From Thiothrix phosphatis (GTDB lineage Bacteria; Pseudomonadota; Gammaproteobacteria; Thiotrichales; Thiotrichaceae): a DNA stretch of 10,552 nucleotides. The notes under the pieces were generated by a model. It was not told the DNA's origin, did no database searches, and saw nothing but the letters and a program-made list of their open reading frames with translations. Positions 6,143 to 10,552 of this stretch are shown piece by piece. The position numbers and the translations under genes were made by a program. The DNA is taken from contig NZ_JAYMYJ010000104.1 in NCBI RefSeq assembly GCF_035668035.1, forward strand, positions 1 through 10,552, given 5' to 3'. Position 1 is the stretch's first letter; the number at the start of each line of letters is the position of its first letter.

Positions 6143-6964
6143 ATGGAAACCTTACGCGGCAAAACCTTGTTCATTACCGGCGGCAGCCGTGGCATCGGCC
6201 TGGCGATTGCGCTAAAAGCCGCCAGTGAGGGCGCGAACATAGCCATCGCCGCCAAAACCGTCGAAGCGAATCCGAAACTGCCCGGCACCATCTACACCGC
6301 CGCTGCCGAAGTCGAAGCGGCGGGCGGCAAAGCCCTGCCGTTGCAGGCCGACATCCGCGATGAAGGGCAGGTCAGCAATGCGGTGCAACAGACTGTCGCT
6401 ACGTTTGGCGGCATCGACATCTTGGTCAACAACGCCAGCGCCATCAACCTGAGCGGTACGCTGGAAACTGCCATGAAGCGCTACGACCTGATGCAGCAGG
6501 TCAATACGCGCGGCACATTTGTGGTGTCGCAAGCCTGCCTGCCGCATTTGTTGCAGGCACCGAACCCGCACATCCTCACGCTGTCGCCGCCGTTGGCGAT
6601 GCAGCCCAAATGGTTTGCCCCGCATCTGGCCTATACCCTGGCGAAATACGGCATGAGCATGTGTGTGTTGGGCATGGCGGAAGAGTTTCGCGGGCGTGTC
6701 GCGGTCAACGCATTGTGGCCACGCACGGTGATCCTGACCGCAGCCATCCAGATGCTGGGCGGTCGGGTGAGGCCGGAGATGTGCCGCAAACCGGCCATTG
6801 TGGCGGATGCCGCTTGCTGGATTCTCAAACAGGATGCGCGCCAGCATACCGGTCATTTTCATATTGATGAAGAAGTGCTACGGATAGCTGGCGTGACGGA
6901 TTTATCTGCGTATGCGGTTAGCCCTGATTCTACCTTAATAACTGATTTGTTTCTGGATAGCTGA
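6143..6964 (+). CDS. HSDL2-like short-chain dehydrogenase/reductase
   Basis: This 273-residue SDR has the cofactor motif TGGSRGIG (residues 12-19), NNAS (96-99) and the catalytic Ser148, Tyr164 and Lys168 (YTLAK). The segments SPPL, AYTLAKYGMSMCVLGMAEEF and VNALWPRTVI match the pattern I know from hydroxysteroid dehydrogenase-like protein 2 and its bacterial relatives, some of which are linked to lipid metabolism. The C-terminal SCP2 sterol-carrier domain of animal HSDL2 is absent. It probably uses NAD(P) to act on a 3-hydroxy/3-oxo acyl or related lipid substrate; the exact substrate is unknown. It starts one base after the FadN-type stop codon, so it is co-transcribed. The last about 25 residues are A/T-richer than the rest, without a sign of truncation. 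Confidence 0.85.
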   Translation: METLRGKTLFITGGSRGIGLAIALKAASEGANIAIAAKTVEANPKLPGTIYTAAAEVEAAGGKALPLQADIRDEGQVSNAVQQTVATFGGIDILVNNASAINLSGTLETAMKRYDLMQQVNTRGTFVVSQACLPHLLQAPNPHILTLSPPLAMQPKWFAPHLAYTLAKYGMSMCVLGMAEEFRGRVAVNALWPRTVILTAAIQMLGGRVRPEMCRKPAIVADAACWILKQDARQHTGHFHIDEEVLRIAGVTDLSAYAVSPDSTLITDLFLDS

Positions 6965-7026
6965 AGATCGAGGGATTAAGATGACAGCATAATGACAACC
7001 CGGCGCAGCGGGTAAAGGAGGAGGAA
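6965..7026 (+). promoter_or_regulatory. SDR-fadD spacer with strong ribosome binding site
   Basis: This 62-bp spacer holds a small hairpin (ACCCG 6998-7002, CGGGT 7009-7013) without a U-tract, then AAAGGAGGAGGAA immediately before the fadD ATG. I see no clear promoter, so fadD is probably read from upstream, with the strong ribosome site giving independent translation. Confidence 0.5.
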
Positions 7027-8694
7027 ATGGAAAAATTATGGCTGCGTAATTACCCGCCACAAGTTCCGGCGGAAATCGACATCGGGCAGTACGCTTCGCT
7101 GGCGGATTTGTTTCACCGCAGCGTCGCCAAGTACCGTGGCCGCCCCGCTTACAGCAATCTGGGGAAAGTGCTGAGTTATGCCGAAGTGGATACGCTGACC
7201 CGGCAGTTTGCCGCTTATCTGATTCATGGTGCTGGTTTGCAGCCGGGTGACCGGGTTGCCATCATGATGCCCAATCTCCTGCAATACCCGATTGTGCTGT
7301 TCGCCGCTTTGCGCGCCGGGCTGGTGGTGGTCAACACCAACCCGCTCTATACCGACCGGGAACTGGAGCACCAGTTAAAGGATTCCGGGGCCAAGGCCAT
7401 CGTCATCCTCGCCAATTTTGCCCACACGCTGGAAGACGTGATTGGCAAAGTGGACATCCAAACCGTCATCACCACCGAAATCGGCGATCTGCTGGGCTTC
7501 CCCAAATCGTTGCTGGTCAATGCCGTCGTCAAATACGTGAAAAAGATGGTGCCTGCGTATCATCTGCCGGAAGCGATCGGCTTCAACCAGGCGCTGCGGC
7601 TGGGCAAGCAGTATGCGTCCAGCTACCAGGATGCGCAGCCGGGGCATGGGGACATTGCGTTCCTGCAATACACCGGCGGCACCACCGGCATCGCCAAAGG
7701 GGCGGCGCTGACCCACCGCAATTTGCTGGCCAATATGTTGCAGGCCGATGCTTGGACCAAAGGCTACCTGGAGCATGGCAAGGAAGTGTTCATCACCGCG
7801 TTGCCGCTTTACCATGTGTTCGCCCTCACTGCCAACGCGCTGTTTGCGATGGAGGTTGGGGCGAAAAATGTCCTGATCACCAATCCCCGCGACCTGCCTG
7901 CGTTCATCAAGGATTTGCAGAAGGAACCGTTCACCTTCATCACCGGGGTCAACACCTTGTACAACGCGCTGATGAACCGCCCGGAAATCAACGCTGTGGA
8001 TTTTTCCCGCCTGAAGATTGCGTTGGGCGGCGGGATGGCGGTGCAGAAATCGGTGGCGGAACGCTGGAAAGCCCTGACCGGCACGATCTTGCTGGAAGCT
8101 TACGGGCTGACGGAAACTTCCCCGGCGGTGTGCATCAACCCCGTCACCTTGCAGGATTACAACGGCATGATCGGCTTGCCAGTCCCCTCCACGGAAATCT
8201 CGATCCGCGACCTGGACGGCAACGAGTTGGGGGTAGGGGACGAGGGCGAATTATGGGTGCGGGGGCCGCAGGTCATGCAAGGTTACTGGCGGCGTCCGGA
8301 TGAAACCGCCAAGGTGATGCCGGGCGACGGCTGGCTGCGCACCGGCGATGTGGCGGTGGTTGACGGGCAGGGTTTCGTCAAGCTGGTTGACCGTATCAAG
8401 GACATGGTGCTGGTGTCCGGCTTCAATGTGTATCCGAATGAGGTGGAAGACGTGCTCGCTGGCCATCCCAAGGTTCTCGAAGCGGGCGTGATTGGCGTTA
8501 CGGACGAACATTCCGGCGAAGTGGTCAAGGCGTTCATCGTCAAGAAGGATGAAAGCCTGACGTTGGAGGAACTGCGCGATTACTGCCGCCAGCAGCTTTC
8601 CGCCTACAAATGCCCGAAACAGGTGGTGTTCGTGGACACGCTGCCGAAAAGCAATGTGGGCAAGATACTGCGGAAAGAATTGCGCAAGCTTTAA
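7027..8694 (+). CDS. fadD: Long-chain fatty acid-CoA ligase
   Basis: The product has 555 residues, typical of bacterial FadD. It activates fatty acids to acyl-CoA through an acyl-AMP intermediate at the inner membrane face. ANL-superfamily motifs appear in order: the P-loop YTGGTTGIAKGA (Tyr215 onward), YGLTETSP (from Tyr359, with Glu363), RTGD ending at Asp441, the hinge/FACS region DRIKDMVLVSGFNVYPNEVE (Asp455, Arg456) and the catalytic Lys546 in KSNVGKILRKEL. The N-terminal part (NTNPLYTDRELEHQL) is also FadD-like. The start is set by a very strong ribosome site directly upstream. It is the last gene of the beta-oxidation cluster, supplying its substrate. Its stop lies only 15 bp from the stop of the convergent aminotransferase gene. 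Confidence 0.93.
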   Translation: MEKLWLRNYPPQVPAEIDIGQYASLADLFHRSVAKYRGRPAYSNLGKVLSYAEVDTLTRQFAAYLIHGAGLQPGDRVAIMMPNLLQYPIVLFAALRAGLVVVNTNPLYTDRELEHQLKDSGAKAIVILANFAHTLEDVIGKVDIQTVITTEIGDLLGFPKSLLVNAVVKYVKKMVPAYHLPEAIGFNQALRLGKQYASSYQDAQPGHGDIAFLQYTGGTTGIAKGAALTHRNLLANMLQADAWTKGYLEHGKEVFITALPLYHVFALTANALFAMEVGAKNVLITNPRDLPAFIKDLQKEPFTFITGVNTLYNALMNRPEINAVDFSRLKIALGGGMAVQKSVAERWKALTGTILLEAYGLTETSPAVCINPVTLQDYNGMIGLPVPSTEISIRDLDGNELGVGDEGELWVRGPQVMQGYWRRPDETAKVMPGDGWLRTGDVAVVDGQGFVKLVDRIKDMVLVSGFNVYPNEVEDVLAGHPKVLEAGVIGVTDEHSGEVVKAFIVKKDESLTLEELRDYCRQQLSAYKCPKQVVFVDTLPKSNVGKILRKELRKL

Positions 8695-8709
8695 GCGTGC
8701 GGGCTGAGG

Positions 8710-9852
8710 TCAATGGGCTTCCTGATAGCGCCGGATCAGTTGCAGGGCTGTATCCAATTGTTCCGGCGGCGTATGGAAATGTGGCGACAGCCGGACGCCG
8801 CCACCCCGCAACGCGCAGAATACCTGGTTGGCCTGCAAGTGGCGGAACAGTGCTTCCGCATCCGTTCCCGCCGGGCGGAAGGTGAGGATGCCCGAGCGCC
8901 GTTGCGGGCGTAAGTCGCTGAGGATTTCAATGTCCGGCAGGGTTTGCAGGTTGTCCGCCAAGTACGTGATTTTTGCAGAAACCTGCCGCCACACCGCTTC
9001 CATACCGATTTCCAGCAACAGGCCGAGGCTGGCGTTGAGGGCGTGGATGCCCAGCATGCTGGGGCTGCCACATTCGAAGCGCCGCGCGTGGGGGTAGGGG
9101 ACAAAGCTTTCCGCGCTGTAATCCACCATATCCGCTGCCATATGCCAGCCGTACTGGGTCAGGCTGAGTTGTTCCAGGATTTCGCGGCGCACGTAGAACA
9201 GGCCAAGCCCTTCCGGCCCCAGCATCCACTTGTGGCCGTCGGCGGCGGCGAAATCAGCGTTGACGGCCTGTGCGTCGAAGGGGATGACGCCCAGTTGCTG
9301 GATGGCGTCGATGCAGAACAGGATGCCGTGCTGACGGCAAAAACCGCCGATTTTCGCCAAGTCCATGCGCAGCCCGTTGGCGTATTGCACGGCGCTGACG
9401 CTGACCAACCGGGTGCGCGCATCGCACAGCGCCAGCAGCGCGTCTTCCGGCTCTTCTTCACACGCAGTCAGGTCAAGCTGGCGGAATTCCACGCCTTGGT
9501 TCGCCAGTGACGCCCAGACGAAACGGTTGGAGGGGAATTCCTGACGGATGCCGACCACATTGTCGCCTGCTTGCCAGTCCAGCCCGTAGGCGACAAAAGA
9601 CAGCCCTTCCGAGGTGTTTTTTACCAGCGCTATGTCGTCGGGTGAAGGGGCATTGAACAGGCGTTGCGCTTTTTCCCGCAAGGCTTGCTCCACTTCCAGC
9701 CATTGCGGGTAACGCAGCGAACCCTGGCGGGCGTTTTCTTCGGCAAATGCCTGGATGGCGTCCACCGTCACTTGCGGCCAGGGGGCGACCGCCGCATGGT
9801 TCAGGTGGATCAGGCTGGCGTGGACAGGGAATTGTTGCTTCAGGTCAGGCAT
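8710..9852 (-). CDS. Class V aminotransferase-fold PLP enzyme
   Basis: From ATG at 9852 the product has 380 residues beginning MPDLKQQFPVHASLIHLNHA. It has the fold-type I class V pattern: LNHAAVAPWP near the start, NTSEGLSFVA, the PLP-ring Asp182 in CIDAIQQLG, and the Schiff-base Lys208 in ADGHKWMLGPEGLG. The C-terminus reads ALRGGGVRLSPHFHTPPEQLD. The Cys-containing loop of SufS-type desulfurases (around RTGHHCA) is absent, so a standard cysteine desulfurase is unlikely. Relatives are called isopenicillin-N-epimerase-like or simply aminotransferase class V; the substrate is unknown. An alternative ATG at 9900 adds 16 residues but has no ribosome site, whereas GGA about 10 nt before 9852 is a weak one. 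It is convergent with fadD, so it is not part of that operon. Confidence 0.85.
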   Translation of the reverse strand: MPDLKQQFPVHASLIHLNHAAVAPWPQVTVDAIQAFAEENARQGSLRYPQWLEVEQALREKAQRLFNAPSPDDIALVKNTSEGLSFVAYGLDWQAGDNVVGIRQEFPSNRFVWASLANQGVEFRQLDLTACEEEPEDALLALCDARTRLVSVSAVQYANGLRMDLAKIGGFCRQHGILFCIDAIQQLGVIPFDAQAVNADFAAADGHKWMLGPEGLGLFYVRREILEQLSLTQYGWHMAADMVDYSAESFVPYPHARRFECGSPSMLGIHALNASLGLLLEIGMEAVWRQVSAKITYLADNLQTLPDIEILSDLRPQRRSGILTFRPAGTDAEALFRHLQANQVFCALRGGGVRLSPHFHTPPEQLDTALQLIRRYQEAH

Positions 9853-10033
9853 ACAGGGGGTTCCGGGTGAAAAAGGGTCAGCGTTTGAGTTTACCGCCAT
9901 GTCAGGCCAACGCCCAGATTGTCACAATTGTCAGGCTGGGGCTGAACTGCTGATGAAGCTGTCACCACCTGACGTTGTTCTTGTCGTAATCTGACAGCCA
10001 CACTTTGGCTGGTATCTGTGTAAAATTCATCAT

Positions 10034-10060
10034 TTCACTTATTTTTCATATGGTTATATT
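10034..10060 (+). promoter_or_regulatory. Candidate promoter for a plus-strand small RNA
   Basis: TATATT (10055-10060, five of six -10 bases) is preceded at 15 bp by TTCACT (10034-10039, four of six -35 bases) in an A/T-rich patch. The short spacer makes it only moderately convincing. Its interest is that a strong terminator follows about 170 bp downstream with no gene between. Confidence 0.3.
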
Positions 10061-10066
10061 GGATTG

Positions 10067-10250
10067 GCAGGGCTTGGCACAGGCGTTGCAATATATCCTG
10101 CAACCCGCCAGTCAGAACGGCGCAACAGCTAAAAAAAGAAATTTATCAGCAAGCCCCAAGAGGCAGAGAGCAGGCTTAAACATCAATAACAATAAAATGC
10201 CTGACCATGTCTCGACTCCTCTAGCCCCCGTCCACAAGACGGGGGTTTTT
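10067..10250 (+). ncRNA. Possible small RNA ending at an intrinsic terminator
   Basis: The interval between a promoter-like patch and a strong intrinsic terminator is about 180 nt. It contains the hairpin GTTGCA/TGCAAC (10085-10104, 8-nt loop), then an A-rich unstructured stretch (about 10130-10200). The only ATG frame in it (10050) has no stop before the terminator, so translation is unlikely. I recognise no known RNA family: it lacks 6S-like end pairing, repeated GGA loops of Csr RNAs, and a tmRNA tag. The claim rests on the terminator and on gene absence alone. Confidence 0.3.
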
Positions 10251-10256
10251 ATTTTT
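10225..10256 (+). terminator. Rho-independent terminator
   Basis: A perfect 8-bp stem, CCCCCGTC (10225-10232) with GACGGGGG (10238-10245) around a CACAA loop, is followed by TTTTTATTTTT (10246-10256). The U-tract lies on the plus-strand side only. Both flanking genes are on the minus strand, so the transcript it ends is not any annotated gene. Confidence 0.9.
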
Positions 10257-10298
10257 GCGGCGCGTCTTTTCAGCGTATCGGAATCATGCCCGCCCGCC

Positions 10299-10552
10299 TT
10301 ACGGCTTTTCCGGCGCGGCCAGCTCCAGCACTTCATCACCCATGCCGACGCTGGCGGTGAAGGCTTGGCCGGGTTTCAGTGTTTCCCAGCGTTTGAAATC
10401 CAACGGGTAGCTGTAGGTCTTGCCGTCCTTGGCTTGCAGGATGACGCTGTATTCCTCTTGCGGTTTGGCGGTGCGCTGCTTGTTGTCCAGCTTGGCTTGC
10501 GGCCATTGCGGCGTGTGGTCATCCCGGGAGAGGGTCGGCTGGCCGACCGGAA
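10299..10552 (-). CDS. Unrecognised protein, C-terminal part only
   Basis: A minus-strand frame is open from the window edge to TAA at 10301-10299, giving 83 residues. It includes PQEEYSVILQAKDGKTYSYP, then FKRWETLKPGQAFTASVG, and ends LELAAPEKP. The alternating hydrophobic/polar pattern and the KDGKTYSY and LKPGQAF segments suggest a small beta-rich domain. No signal peptide or membrane segment can be judged because the N-terminus is outside. I do not recognise the family. Coding is supported by codon character (G/C at third positions) and a sensible end; the plus strand is also open here, but that frame crosses the terminator. Possibly an envelope or periplasmic protein, but that is a guess. 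Confidence 0.65.
   Translation of the reverse strand, partial: PVGQPTLSRDDHTPQWPQAKLDNKQRTAKPQEEYSVILQAKDGKTYSYPLDFKRWETLKPGQAFTASVGMGDEVLELAAPEKP

Larger units (their letters stand above)
9853..10298. other. Gene-poor stretch between two minus-strand genes
   Basis: In these 446 bp I see no convincing protein gene on either strand. The part nearest the aminotransferase should hold its promoter, but I cannot define one. Visible structures are a direct repeat of ATTGTCA (9918-9924 and 9927-9933), a perfect 6-bp hairpin CAGCCA/TGGCTG (9995-10011), an A/T-rich promoter-like patch (10020-10062), a second 6-bp hairpin (10085-10104) and a strong plus-strand terminator (10225-10256). Base composition is clearly A/T-richer than the neighbouring genes from about 10015 to 10215. 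Confidence 0.7.

Noticed and set aside
5131..6291. Long minus-strand open frame (386 codons) opposite the FadN-type and SDR genes
   Set aside because: It is antisense to two genes with intact catalytic motifs. Its translation is low-complexity-like, rich in His/Arg/Gln, with no recognisable domain; a codon-bias shadow.
6981..7015. Two tiny overlapping frames (3 and 7 codons) before fadD, as a leader peptide
   Set aside because: No ribosome site, no regulatory codon run and no alternative hairpins; short ATG/stop pairs are expected by chance.
10112..10339. Minus-strand 75-codon frame with a hydrophobic C-terminus
   Set aside because: It spans the terminator stem in antisense and overlaps the end of the 10299-10552 frame, with no ribosome site or known domain.
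10050..10552. Plus-strand frame from ATG 10050, open to the window end
   Set aside because: It would have to be translated through a strong intrinsic terminator and then antisense to another plausible gene; openness is likely chance plus G/C bias.

Overview
The window looks like chromosomal DNA from a free-living gammaproteobacterium of moderate-to-high G+C. The best lineage clue is a YaiL/DUF2058 protein with the family's C-terminal signature. An ElaA acetyltransferase and a LiuR-like MerR regulator placed next to beta-oxidation genes fit the same assignment. G/C-rich palindromic repeats resemble those I associate with Thiothrix-type genomes, but that genus guess is weak.

Layout. Positions 1-612 (minus): a VapBC-like toxin-antitoxin pair (RHH antitoxin, PIN toxin), with the toxin cut by the window edge. 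Positions 685-1248 (minus): yaiL. Positions 1240-1449: a scaffold join of exactly 100 N, flanked by two identical 55-bp copies of the same sequence. It is almost certainly an assembly artefact, so true coordinates downstream are probably about 155 bp smaller. Positions 1512-1976 (plus): elaA. Positions 1986-8694 (plus): a fatty-acid/acyl-CoA degradation cluster made of a MerR regulator with a palindromic operator, a thiolase, a FadN-type 3-hydroxyacyl-CoA dehydrogenase/enoyl-CoA hydratase, an HSDL2-like short-chain dehydrogenase and a long-chain acyl-CoA synthetase (FadD). Positions 8710-9852 (minus): a class V aminotransferase-fold PLP enzyme convergent with fadD. Positions 9853-10298: a gene-poor stretch holding a strong plus-strand intrinsic terminator with no recognised gene upstream, hence a candidate small RNA. 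Positions 10299-10552 (minus): the C-terminal end of an unrecognised protein.

How the genes work together. FadD activates free fatty acids to acyl-CoA. The FadN-type protein hydrates enoyl-CoA and oxidises the 3-hydroxyacyl-CoA. The thiolase releases acetyl-CoA. The SDR presumably oxidises or reduces a related acyl intermediate. No acyl-CoA dehydrogenase is present, so the first oxidation must be encoded elsewhere. The MerR regulator probably controls the cluster and itself.

Most unusual points: (i) a 114-bp G/C-rich double-hairpin repeat lies in frame inside the FadN-type gene and adds 38 residues, while a related repeat sits just upstream of the thiolase; (ii) the orphan terminator and possible sRNA near 10.07-10.26 kb; (iii) the artefactual gap. 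I did not find a convincing wholly new multi-gene system. Most of the window is recognisable metabolism plus one TA module.
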